Origin: Echinostoma caproni
Lineage: Eukaryota > Platyhelminthes > Trematoda > Plagiorchiida > Echinostomatidae
Direction of reading: 5' to 3'
NCBI GenBank assembly: GCA_900618425.1
Contig: UZAN01039670.1
Span: 18,784-82,783, forward strand
DNA length: 64,000 nucleotides
Below the pieces are notes generated by a model. It was not told the DNA's origin. It searched no databases and worked only from the letters and a program-made list of their open reading frames with translations. Made by a program: the position numbers and the translations under genes. Below, one piece after another: positions 12,385 through 24,469 of this stretch (the stretch's first letter is position 1; the number at the start of each line of letters is the position of its first letter).

Positions 12385-13834
12385 CTGTGAATCATAATGG
12401 AAAAAGAAAGAGCGTTGGATTTTGGTAGCATGTAAAAAGTCAAATCAACTGATGTATAATTGCACCTGTGGATATGTTCGTTTGTGTGCTGCTTGTATTA
12501 AAAATGTGTCTTGCTTAGCAAATAAATAAATAAACCTACCATTTAGTTGTCCAAAATAATAAATAACAATAAACTCTCCAAATATATTCCTGTGTGACAT
12601 TAGAAGTTTGTGAAACATAAATCAAATCAACCTTATTGAATAAATAACAAAAGGCGGCCGATTACCTTTCTTTTAATCTTAACCGATTTCCACCAAGGAA
12701 TTCATATAAAAAATAAATGACTGTGTGTGCTACATTGTTTAAAAAATGTTTCAGTTTTCAATACGGATAAAACTATTTTGCTAAAATTTTCACACTTCTT
12801 CATCTGTCAATTTTGATAGTGTTTGTGAAATCGGTGATGAACGAACCTGTCGTTTGAACATTTGTCTTTCGGACTCACGGCAACAGGGACCGATACATCA
12901 AATCACTTTACGTCGGATCTCTGCAGAATCTGTATGTCTTTAAGTATGATTTGTTTCTTGAAATACCTACCCTCCTGTATTTTATTTCTGGTTCACTGTT
13001 TATCGACTCTTGAAGATATACCGAATATAGTTCAGTTTATTTATCAGCTGTATGGCATCATTTTCTTTTACTCGCCCCCTCTACAAATGGGTTACACACT
13101 AATCGATCCCTCACATACTGATTGTAGATGTTTGAAACATGCATAAGAAGTACTTTTTAATGACCCTGGATAGAAGAATTGCTAAATTACAGAGTTTACA
13201 AACATGGTGTTCACCGCAATATTAAATTGAATTGCTCCGATTATTCCGATCGCTGCCAAAATAGTATGAAAATATCAAAATCCGTTTAATTCATGATAAG
13301 TGACTCTTATAAGAATGATACTTTCGATCCTCACCCATCGGAATACAGACTAAACCCATGATTTTTGAAACAAATGGTGTACGAATGTGCTATTTAGTTT
13401 GCATTGTAACTGAGGAGGAATATTATGGGAAGTGTTATTGATGTGAGAAGCTACAAGGACCATAGTGTTATCTTCAAGTATTTGTGAAACTGTCTTTTTG
13501 CTTCCATTTTTATTCATGGAATCAACGTTCAATAAAGAGGCCACTGCCACACAAAGGCTGTCTGGAGAAATACACAACTGAATTTTCCCATCGAGCGGTA
13601 GCGGACTGCATAGTTTCATTTTATAGGAATAACAAAGAAAAAGGGATGCGGATGTGAGATGTTCTCAACTTCTTCCAAGCGAATTGAGTTCACCAAGTTA
13701 TTTCACACATCATAAGCTTTGAGTGACAATATTTACTACCCGAATATTCATGATTGCAAACAAACGTTCTATGTTTCGAATTGTTCTTTGGCAGATTTGA
13801 AGTTTGTATGTCAATTGTGAAAGTTCAGTAGTCT
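12385..13834. other. Probable intron upstream of the SLC4-like exon
   Basis: On the minus strand this lies just 5-prime of the SLC4-like exon. A minus frame at 13350-13619 could be an upstream exon, with an ATTC|GTACAC donor in phase 0, but its sequence does not resemble the SLC4A11 N-terminus, so I do not call it. Confidence 0.4.
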
Positions 13835-13920
13835 CGATGGGATTCGAACCCTCATTTAAAAAGAGTTTCAGAAGCTGAACATCTGTGTTTCTCTAACACG
13901 CACTAAGTCACACGATCAAG
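13835..13920 (-). repeat. tRNA-like SINE head (pol III A and B boxes)
   Basis: On the minus strand TGACTTAGTGCGTGTTAGAG (13910-13891) resembles a pol III A box and D arm, and GGTTCGAATCCC (plus positions about 13839-13850) is a perfect B box, with about 40 nt between. The arms do not fold into a clean cloverleaf, so a tRNA-derived SINE relic is more likely than a working tRNA gene. It lies back to back with the plus-strand SINE that follows. Confidence 0.5.
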
Positions 13921-13959
13921 TCTAAACGGCTCCAACAGTTATATTACACGTGACTCATA

Positions 13960-14160
13960 TTCCTCTCGTACGAGAAGCACCAGGTTGTAAAATTTTCCAA
14001 ACGAGTCAGTGCAGAGACCAACGAGGGCCGTGGCTTGTAACACGCTTTCGAAAATGGGTTGTGGTATATCGTGTATATTAAAAGTAAGAAACGGTCTGCT
14101 CAGCTGCCCGATGGTCAAGTTATTAGCATGATTGTGTGGTCCCGGGTTCGTGCCATCGTT
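13960..14160 (+). repeat. tRNA-derived SINE, copy 1
   Basis: It shares a recognisable body with copies near 38.8 and 63.0-63.5 kb: GGGTTGTGGTATATCGTGTA, then an A-rich link, then AAACGGTCTGCTCAGCTGCC, then the A-box-like GATGGTCAAGTTATTAGCATG and a B box in GGTCCCGGGTTCG near 14139-14151. Conserved order and near-identity with the other copies identify an interspersed family. Copies have diverged by about 15-25% judged by eye. Confidence 0.65.
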
Positions 14161-14359
14161 GATTCGATGGGTTTGCACCGCTAATGATACTAAACCAGGT
14201 GGAAATATCTGCCCAATGTTTACTGGATTTTCATCTCCAGCCTTATTTACACAATCAAGTCGTCATCTAATCATGTCAGATAGTCTGGTCCTCTCAGTCT
14301 GTGAAACTGTATAGCACTGGCACTTGTAATGGCTTCAGTATTATATATGTTTCTACTTT

Positions 14360-14893
14360 CAACTACACTCGCCTTCTACACAATTTAATTAGCTGCACCG
14401 TGTGACATCCCTCATGCATTATTTCTTGATTTGTGTGATCCAGAGCCCCCACCCCGTTTAGTACTCTGCCGTGCTACGCTTGAGTTGATCCAACGAGTTT
14501 ATTGATCAGGTCGACTGTTTCACCGTCACACGTAACCAGTATCACTGCGTTTGTTTGATCGCCAATCTTTACCATTCTCTTCTTACTTACATCACATCGC
14601 GGATGCACCTGTCCAATATTCGACACACGCAAAAAAACATTCATTATCCCTTTTCCTCACATCGCTTCGGTTTTATCTCCCACACTTGATTGGTGAGTTG
14701 TCGGCCATTCGACCATTATGCAAGCTTGCTCGCGGTCAACTTCATTGTGAACACTGACCCCCCATTGAACTGGAAAGCTGTCATTGAGCTGAAGATTTTG
14801 CGGCCTAATGAGAACTCTTTTGACATCAAAAAAAACACCGAGTTCATCTTGATATGTAGTTGATTTTAAAACTTCCATCATCAAAGAAACATG
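14360..14893 (-). pseudogene. Nearly open minus-strand frame, decayed coding candidate
   Basis: One minus-strand frame runs from about 14893 to 14360 (near 175 codons) with only two stops (TGA 14659-14657, TAG 14476-14474), where about ten would be expected at this base composition. Segments include VLIRPQNLQLNDSFPVQWGV, VDREQACIMVEWPTTHQSS, VSNIGQVHPRCDVSKKRMV and AVILVTCDGETVDLINKLVG. I do not recognise the family. It may be an old retroelement or gene fragment, or a real exon pair: a GTAAGTAAG donor follows codon VHPRCD. Antisense effects of a plus-strand repeat cannot be excluded. Confidence 0.3.
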
Positions 14894-17800
14894 TTTGGTT
14901 TAATCAAAGTTCAAACCTTTCGTTCCTTACACATTGATCATAAGCTGCTCATACATCTACGAAGTTCTCGAGAACCACGTTTTTTACTTACTTCAGGATT
15001 TTTACGTTTCCTGGTAGCCAGGTGTTATTTTAAGTGTTAAACAAATTATAATTCACTATTTCAACTTCAGGTAAAAACATCGCGACTTCAGGTGATTCCA
15101 CCAATCGCCTTCACCGGAAAAGGTTGACGTTTTAACCATCACACATTATCCATTGGACGGTGTTTATTACAACCTCTGTCCATAAAAGACAACTTGACTA
15201 TGTGGATGAGTTGCCGAACGAAGGTGGACGCTTCAGCGGATTTTGGGTCTAAGTGTTCATCCTTTGAGAGCGTGGGAACTAATAAAATGACCGGCAAGCA
15301 GAGCGTGTTCTAAACGAGAGTGAATGAGTCCAGCGGAGCTTGACCTCGGACGGCTAGATAAGGAAGCAAATCACATCCAGATAGGTCAATACATCAGTTC
15401 CCATGCTCAGGCATTGTTTTTGACGTGCATTGATGCATGAGCAAATACAATGTACGCAATCATAACCTACTCACTTAATTTAACCAAGGTTCGATTAACA
15501 TGTACCTTCCACGATGAAAGGCACAATTTGCAAGACACTTAACACCTGAATAGTAATAAACCCTTGTAGCGGCCAAGCAGATTTTTAAACCTGTTTTTCA
15601 ATTATTGGCTAAGTATCCTCGATAATAGCATTTTCTTCCGCCATGTTCTTCTCTTCCTTTAATGTTAGCCGTTTAGAGCACCAAACCACTGAATGCCGGA
15701 CCAAAGGATTTGGTGAGTAAAGACGTTAAAAATAACAGCTTCAGAAAACAAAACTGACAAAACTCCAATGTTTTCAATACCAGCGAAGAGATTACTGAAA
15801 ACAAAATGAAAAAAAAATTGTCAAAGCTACATTGAGCCCTCGGGATACAAATGAACTGTGCCCATTAATTGATTTGATGCTGGCGTACAGTTCACAACCT
15901 GGTTAAACACCGAGTGTCTCTCATGACTGGGACCACTGAGGAACTGAGTATGGTCTTCGTTTGGCCTCGTCAAATTCGTTATTGTGCTGATTACACGCAA
16001 AATATTTTTTTAAAGAGACCGAAATATGGTGGGAAAGCGTTACCAGTTCTGCTCGTTTTGAATCGATAGCTAAGGAAATCGTGAAATTGCTAGATCTAGC
16101 CGAACTTCCAAAGACCATCTTCAGTCGTTGGAAGTTTTTATCTACTATTGTGATTATTAGCCACCAAATACGTAATAACTAATTTCAATCATAATCAAAG
16201 GCATAGCTATCCCATTGCAGCTGAAATCACAAAGGTGCAATGTCTCGGCAATCCAGAACACCGATCGTAATGCGGAGTTTTATGCAAGTGCCGACATAGA
16301 AGTGCGAGAGGTGTTTCGAGCACATACGTCCATTGCAAATTACTGGTAGTGCACAGTTTAAAGAGTGAGCTACAGCTAAAGCACTTTATGATAGATAGAT
16401 TTGGCCAAACGAGTGACTTGTAATAGCTGAAGCAACAATCACATGTGGGTGGTACCAATGAATTTGGATTTGTAGACTTACTTGACGTTAAAATGGATTC
16501 ATCTGAAGCTGAATATGTGTAGAAGTAGATTTCAAGAACCATTTTTCCCTAATCGTGTTAACCGTCAACGTTATCGCGAAACTTAGCACAGATGACATTG
16601 AACGCATGCTCTAATCATATTGGTAGCAAATGGTTAGTATGTGATTTAGCGACTAAGAAAAATCCCAAAGATGAAGGCTATTAGGAGTTAATTTTGTTTT
16701 CTACAAACCAAAATAGGTTACAAGAGAAAGGCTATTAAGTATTTCATTTTATGTTTCTAGAATGAACGCCATATATGATGATAGAATAAAAATTAAGCAG
16801 ACGTCATGAACAGGTAGTGAAACAGAACAAATCTAGTAGGAAATTTCAATCAGACCTTATAAATGTATGTCTCTTTTAACTAATCCGTTCTAGTTGAAAG
16901 AGACTTTTGAAATTTTCTAAATAACAAAAATAATACATTTAACGGATCAATTTTAAACTTATGCGATTTCCCATGTGACACCACCGATAGATCTTCTTTA
17001 ACGAATTTTGACTTGGTGAGAGTAACCAATTCATTCTTTCACAAATTCAAGTATGGAAAAATGAAAGAACAATTTGTCTTCAGAATGGGAACAGACATGC
17101 GGTTTTGCACAAAACGGACAATTTACTGGCGCTAATAAAATCCATCATGATATGGTTAAATTATTCATGGGAGCTTGACTCGGTTATTTATTTTTATGTT
17201 CGGTACCTAATGACTTATCGACAATGAAATTCCATGTTATGACTTTTTCAGTTATTATTTTCGATTCATTCTTTATTCAATCTGATTAACTTCTCCTTTG
17301 AATCCCAACGGAGTGTTTTTTGCTTGTCTGCATGGACTGAGGCTAGACTAGACCCCGAAGGATAACCTCATATGAACAATGGTATTGTGTGATTGTTGAT
17401 AACAGTGCAACCACAGTTCAAACAAACTGTGCTTAAACAGATTACAGCCAGTCTGGTACTAAGAACAGGTTCAACCATCGCCTGAAAAATGTTTATGTAA
17501 AAGTGCCCATGGTTGGAGATGTAAACGACCATTTCGCATGTCAACAAGAACTAAGCAACCGTATTTCAGAAACGTGGGTTAGATGTCTTGTGCTGTATCC
17601 GCAACAGTGTGCGTTCTTTGTTAAAGTTCACTTTAAACGTTGGAAGCGTGACCTAGTCACCTCACGTAATTCATCACAGATGGAGAACCGGGTTTAGATG
17701 TATATTATACGGATCAGTTTAAGTGACAGTGGAGTGCAGATGACTAAAACTGCCTGCATGAATTCCTTCCTGCAACGACTTTACGCACAGCTGTTTATGA

Positions 17801-19660
17801 GGTTGGGCAGCTACACAAAAAGACGTACACTCTAACATTCAGCAGTATTGACAATCTGTCGAAATGAGTTACCCGCAAGGCCATTTCCTCGAACGTACAT
17901 GGTAGAACAATACTAGGCGACGATCCGAGAAAAAGATTAGCTCAGATCAGTATTCGCTGGCGATGGCAGATTCCCTGGTGTGCGTTCGGCAATCGAAGTG
18001 AACGGTGAGCGCAATGGATAATGGAATGATAAATGAATCCGTTTTCATGAAAAGGTGTTTCCGTTTCACTTGCAGTAGAAGAGTTCTAAGTCTGATTTCA
18101 ATAAACTCTTTTTGACTAATCGCATCAACTTCAATCCATGGACAGTGGTTGACAGTTCAAGTGAGTTTTCTTTGAAGTGTAAACCTCAATCGGAACCGCA
18201 CCAGATATACAGAGGACAAACCAGCATAGTATGTCTTCATATCAGAAGTCTTTGACTGTAACGACCAACCTGCAATGTACAGTTCTTCGCTGGAAAACAG
18301 GCGTTCGATAAGTTGATCAGTAAGAACAATGTTTTGAAAAACCACTGTCAGAGTCGCATCACTCGAGTAGGAAGGGGAGGACTACATGAGTTACGACCGA
18401 GTCAGTCAACTCGTGCTGAGCGTAAGTAGTTCTCCTTGGCATGAGCTCTTTGGCTGGCTGCGCTGAACACGTGCTTGTTGTCACGTTGGATTTTATCGCA
18501 TTTGCTTAATGGTTATGTCCATGTGAACCATATTCTGGATCTGATATTCTTTTGTCAGGGCACATTTTGATTGAAAACGGAGTTCTGTGCTTCACAAATA
18601 CTTTGCTTAGTGAGATTCGTAATTAAGCTTGGCTCATAAAACTCGGACGATCCAGCACCTACTTTCACCCTCCTAGGCCATCGCTGGTCATCAATAACGT
18701 TAGCCCATTCTTAGCGAACAGCTAAGGTTTCAATTATGTCCTGAACACACATTTCAATTTTAATGAATACAGGGTACCAGAAACCTGGACATATCAGAAT
18801 GTTGGGGACATGGTTTGGTTAATAGACGATCTTGATGGATACTGACAATTTGAGCAACAAAGTAGGAATAGACCTGAAGGTTGCATTAAAACACACAATA
18901 ATGTTTCTTGGCTTACCAAGTCAGAAGTGATGCTCACTTTTTTCGAAAACTGCACTGACTGACTTTTCATCCGTTCTTTGCCATTACGAATTCTCCCGTC
19001 ACAACCATAATTATTGTTTATAAGTTAATCATGCTTTCAGACGGATATATGTATATGCTTTTTTCGATTTCTATAGCCGTATTTTTTGGGAATTCCTTCC
19101 TTGTTGGAGACGGCAATCAGACGACAGTTTTTTTCTCTGGCTTTCTGTGTTCTCTATGATCAGCCTCGGTCTCCTATGGAAGAATGTCCTGTGCTAGACA
19201 GATAGATCGCAATCCACAGAAACTTATTCTCTCAAATAAAAGACCCAGGTAGTTACCCGTGACAATTGTGCTCTTCTTGTTAGACCAAACATATACTCTT
19301 GCACAACCGAGACGGGAACATTTCATCTTTGGGACTCTCTATCATGCTTTTACCCTGTTCTCAGCTGCGACTGCACACTTCTAGTTTAATTCTGATGAAT
19401 TAATTTTGAAATGTACCAGTCTTCTTGCGGAAAAGATGAGATCGATCTTTCACTTGTGTTATTCCCCGAAAACGTTGTTTATCTGCAACGGTAGAATTAT
19501 TTAACTCTTTTGGACTTAGTGTGAAGGCACTGAGAATCGCGACTTACAATCGTGATCACGGATGAGATCACAAATCTGAATGCAACCTTTGCTTCCCAGT
19601 TTTTGTGAACAATAGACATCAGGCTTTTATGGTATTCTGCGTCTCACTGAGTAGAAAAAA
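14894..19660. other. Non-coding stretch with some GC-richer patches
   Basis: No supported gene. GC-richer patches at about 15.05-15.42 kb and 17.45-18.05 kb look like old interspersed repeat sequence but match nothing I can name. Minus frames at 15921-16118 and 16207-16542 contain possible donors (GTAAGT near 16480) without a convincing exon. Confidence 0.4.
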
Positions 19661-20130
19661 ATACACTCGGTGAATGTCAGCAGGCTCGCCAGCGCTTTCA
19701 TTCATGTATCAAATGAGAAAGAAATTCCCTCCTTCTACTCCGGTTACTCCAATCTGGTTTCATCTCCCAATGACGAAATGTGCTGGCCTCTCAGGTTCGT
19801 CAAAGCATCCTCGGATGCGTACCCTAGATGATCGCTCTCGGAAGCCTCTCAGATATAAAACCATCCCTTAGCCAACGTCATTACATCCCTCGTTAATGAA
19901 TCCTTATCTTTATGGTTGATGCATAGCTTTTTATTAACATGGTTCCAATCACAAAGGTTTCATGCTTAACCGGATTTGTGTGGTGGATTTGCCTCAATGC
20001 CTTAAATGTCACAGTTATGAAGTTAACTGTGTAGTGCATCCGAAGTCGCTAGATACAATTCTCTATGACCCCTCCCGTTTGTGTATAAATCCCAGAGATC
20101 AACTCTAAACGCGATCTAATGCAATCACAA
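19661..20130. other. GC-richer block, unrecognised
   Basis: The block is visibly richer in GC than its surroundings, with short open frames on both strands: plus SAGSPALSFMYQMRKKFPPS, and minus SDHLGYASEDALTNLRGQHI followed by SSLGDETRLE. It could be a decayed exon or a repeat. There are no paired splice sites and no family match. Confidence 0.25.
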
Positions 20131-23100
20131 TAGAAGAAAACAATTAAACAGTTGAGCCTAATGAAGAAGCCACATTTTTATCTTCTGGTTTATGTTTGAT
20201 TCCGTTTCTCTGTCATCACTCCTTTGAAGACCTGAGTCCAATGGCACTCCTAGACAGCTTTATGCCTGGCTTCCTGACTATTTCACAAAAGGAGCAAGTT
20301 TGTCCAACTAAGTACACGAAAATCTCTAGTTAAATTTTCTTTGTGTTTTAAGGTTCTGTTCTTCATAGCTCCATATCTATCATTTATACTATTGGTGTAG
20401 CAACCTCTGCACAAATCCGTACGTATGTTAATGATGTCATTTTGAGTCAGAAAAGTTTCTCTATTTCTGAATTTTGTTTCTTCACTCAAATATCGTCTGA
20501 ACCAAATATCTATCCAACCAATCTGCTCTTAATCCTAACGCATCCAAGAGCTTCAATTGCATATTAAGCCTTTTGCGCTCCAAGTTTACAATGGATGCCG
20601 CACGCCCGTGTATCTTCTCGTTGATCTATCCGCCCTTTAGTTATCTAGTCTGCAGTGTTAACATTTATTAATATTACTCTGTACACTGCCATGCTGGAAG
20701 ATGTCGTTAGTGAATCACAACAGGGTTTGTGTGTATAACCCGAATTCAAGTGACATTTTTCATGTCGCACTCTCTGATCTTTCATTTTGCATCCGATAGG
20801 ACAACCATAGTACACTTTTAAAAAGACAGTAAGTGCATAAGCTCATAGAAGTTATACAAAACAACAAGGTATCATTTTACCGCATCTTCTGAAAGGATCG
20901 GTGTGCTTTCAACGAATGCCCGCTAAACGCCTTTCATAAATTAATTCAACTATAAGCGTAAGATCAACCTACAAGAAACTGTGAATAATGACATTATTGT
21001 GGGCTGTCTAAAAGTTACGATTGGATCAAAATAAAAGACGTGAACGCGTTTCAGCTCAAAAGAGATTGATTTTAAGATGGCGGTCGGTGGTAGGCCCTTG
21101 GTAACGTCACCAAATTATCATCCCAGAGGACGTGTGTTTAAATTCCATCATTACAGCCCAATTTTCCCCATTGTGTTTTATGGCAGCCCTTTTATTGACT
21201 GTTTCTATATTTCTAAAATTGGTATCATTGTGTATTTAATGAACGAAAGTAAAAATTAAAAAGTAAACAAAATTATTAATAAATGTCTTAGTTTAGATCA
21301 TGGAGAGTGCCTGGTCCCTCTGAAAAATTCAATGGGCTAATCCAAGCTTGCTACCCTGAACCGACAGTAAACTTCAACGAATGATACTCCTTATCAATAA
21401 TGTGTACACTTTTTTGGTAAGTAGTCAGTTCTTGTTTTGCAGTTCTATAAATATTTCATGAATAATAGATTTTGCTTTTCTGGTCGCATTTAAACATATT
21501 TTCCTCATTATTTTTCCGGAAGCGAAATCGGGATGCCCTGTGATTTATTTTGACTTACTCCAGATAAATTGATTTTTTTATGCTCAACAAATGATGAATA
21601 ACCACCCAGCACGAGAGTGAGTAGAATAAATGCATAAAAATGCACGGGGTAGCAGTGAATTATGAATTAGATAAATACATTTTGTTTCTCGATAAATGGA
21701 TGTTAGGGCGAACCCTGGGTATCTAATTTGTTAGGAGAATACAGCACTCTAAACAAAACCAGTCGGAGACAACACTGTTTGCCCGAGCATTGCAAACATT
21801 GCATGCTGGACATCAGTGTATGTGTAAACATGAACTATTAGCCATTATTGAGTACATTATCTAGTGTAAGGTTTCGCAAGTTTTTCACTGCGCTGTGAGG
21901 CGAAACCTTGGTTGATATTGTATGACAATCTTTTAACAGTATAAGTCCAATCGTAACTCAAGCTTTCGTTGAATGATTATTGAGAAGTGTAAGCTCATTG
22001 AACAGAAACGATAAAGTTCCTATATCTCTGCTACCTTGTGAGACCCTCGTCAAAGTATTCTTCTGGATGTCAATAATAACACTATGACCAAAGCTCTTCA
22101 AGGCCAGCTTAATAACAGCCCCATGAATGATCGCTGAGATACAACTACCTCCATTTACAAGAGCCATAAAAGTTTAATTCTGATTGCTTCTGATTCAATT
22201 TTCACCGAAATGAGAACGCATAATGTCAGACATTACATAATTTTCTCTTAGTTAAAGCTACTAGAATTTAAGTGCAAATTAAAGAATGGTTTTGATGGCA
22301 TTCTTGAAAAACGTTTGTTTCAAATTGACAGCAACCTTTAGTGTCTATCCAACGAATTTCTTAAACATTGTACTGGAAAACACAATCATCGAAAATAATC
22401 ATGTGCTCTGATCCGGGCAGGTAGTCTCTACTGGTCTTTGTGCCGGGGAGGGTACTCTATTTTTACGAAAAACTGAACCGATTGATTTTTCTCTGATTCG
22501 CCAGGGAAAATCGATGACCATCAAGACTATCCCTATATCTACTTTTGATATTCAACTTTGTAATGTTTGATTGCTCCATTGTTTCACATGGTCTTCTCCC
22601 TCTTACACGTGAAAAGAAATGCCCTCTGACTCTTTCTCTCTCTTCGCCATTTGGTTGGATTATTTTCCGCGACTAGCGCAACTTTGAATCCCTCATTCTG
22701 ACACCAAATTTCAAAATCACCAGCCTTATTTGTTTATGATGCTGTGTTTGTCACCATTTTTCCTGCTGTTTAAGTTCTTTAGGTATAAAATCGCGCTTGC
22801 TTACATGGTATGGGTAGTCGCTCGGGTTAGGTGGAGAAGAATCAAGTCGGTTTTTGCAGGTGAACCACTCAACCAATCGATGAGCGAACCTGTTTAGTCG
22901 TACTATTGTCGAACCTGCACAAGTTGATAGATTACAAATTCTGTGCTACAGAGGATTATCAAAGAAGAATCAGTTATGGCTGCGTCATCCGGGAAAATCG
23001 GATTGGTCAGGTTTATGCAGATACAGATAATATTCTTCTTACAGGGTCCTGAAAACGAAAATCACATTGAAACATCATATATATATATATATCATTCTAA

Positions 23101-24355
23101 AATCGAAAATGTCCGTGTGCGAGGAAACCGGCGGTAATGAGCCTGCAGGTGATACACTGTTTTATCCGAAATATTAAGATGGCATTGTCCTATTTAGTAA
23201 AGATCCGCGTAGTAGGTGGTTTGAATGCTGATGTAGCTCTGTTCAGAATGCGGCCTTTAACTGCCGGACTAGGTTTGTGTTGCTAGAAATCTCACTGTAG
23301 TTACGGAAACAATGAAAAAAAAGAAAAAAATATTCTATCTAGGACAGCCCCGTCTCACTTGTCGGACACATACAGTGAGCAATACATTAACGAGTGCCAC
23401 TTGAGACTCATTTTATTCCACTACTAAACTTGACTGTCTGTGAAGAGTCATATAAATGTACTTGGGATTCAATGACAGTTTCACAGTTATGCAGAGGCTT
23501 ATTCCTATAAACAACATACTAGGGTTTAGATGCCGCTGTCTACGCTGCCTCACCCGGGTTAACCTGAATTGCATATTGGTTATTACGAAGTTAGTATGAA
23601 CTTACCATCTCCAAACTGAAGCTCGCGGCTATTTTACTTGCTCAGTCTGAAACTTCAGTGTCCTGATCAAAAGTCAAAATAATCAGAACTGCAGAAGAAC
23701 TGAAACCTGTGACTACGAATTTAACGAAGTTATCCCACAGATTTCAAAAAATAGTAACAGGTCATCACACTTTAATTCCATTTTCAGGAAAAGGACCCGC
23801 AGCTGTATTAAAAGAAAACTCATTTTGTAGATCTAAAAGTGAGTGTGAAAGCGTGAGGGTACTCCACAGATTTGTTTGAATCCCTTTTGGTAGCAACATC
23901 CGTTCAAATCTAACTAATAGTCAAACACTGAACCTCATAGGGGAAACGCGAACACACTATCCACTTGACCATCATGCAGCTCATTAGGTTGTCTCAATTG
24001 ATTCACACGCATCATCGCGCACAGTATAGCGTCAGGTTTAGTGGAGTATTCATTACCTACCACACTCACCAGCTTCCCAATTACGTGACTCCGTTTGAAG
24101 TACCCAGACAAAAGTATTTCATAATTCGATCGTACGCTTGCGTTCTATGTGATCTGCTAGATTCCTGATTTTATTCTTGTATCATTCGATATCCTTTCAA
24201 TAGACATGAGAGACGAACAGATCTGCTAAATTTTACGGTGAGTTTTGGCTGTGCAGTTTGAACCAAACCAGTTCACACAAAATCAGTTAAACTCACACTC
24301 TGTTACCTGGTACCAATCGGTGTTTTCCTACACTATTGTACAAACTAATATCCAT
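20131..24355. other. Non-coding stretch; hairpin at 21868-21909, short AT microsatellite
   Basis: No supported gene. It holds a perfect 10-bp inverted repeat (reported separately) and a short (AT)n run near 23077-23092. A frame at 21077-21259 begins with a good ATG context (AAGATGG) but has no other support. Confidence 0.45.
21868..21909. repeat. Perfect 10-bp inverted repeat (hairpin)
   Basis: AAGGTTTCGC at 21868-21877 and its exact complement GCGAAACCTT at 21900-21909 are separated by 22 nt, which themselves contain a short CAC/GTG stem. If transcribed, either strand could form a stable short hairpin. Function unknown. Confidence 0.7.
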
Positions 24356-24469
24356 AATATCTCCAGACTTTCTTAATTGTCTAATAAACATTTAATTGAG
24401 ATTTGTAGGTTAAAATAACTTCACTCACGTGAAGTTAGGTTTATTTTAGGAAAGTCTGGAAAGGATATT
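24356..24469. repeat. Imperfect palindrome / foldback element of about 114 nt
   Basis: Nested inverted repeats share one centre. The outermost pair is AATATC (24356-24361) with GATATT (24464-24469). The next is TCCAGACTTTC (24362-24372) with GAAAGTCTGGA (24450-24460), 11 bp perfect. Then TAAAATA (24411-24417) pairs with TATTTTA (24442-24448), and ACTTCAC (24418-24424) with GTGAAGT (24429-24435) around a TCAC loop. The 5-prime arm carries about 38 extra bases. This is the architecture of a small foldback or MITE-like element. Confidence 0.7.
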
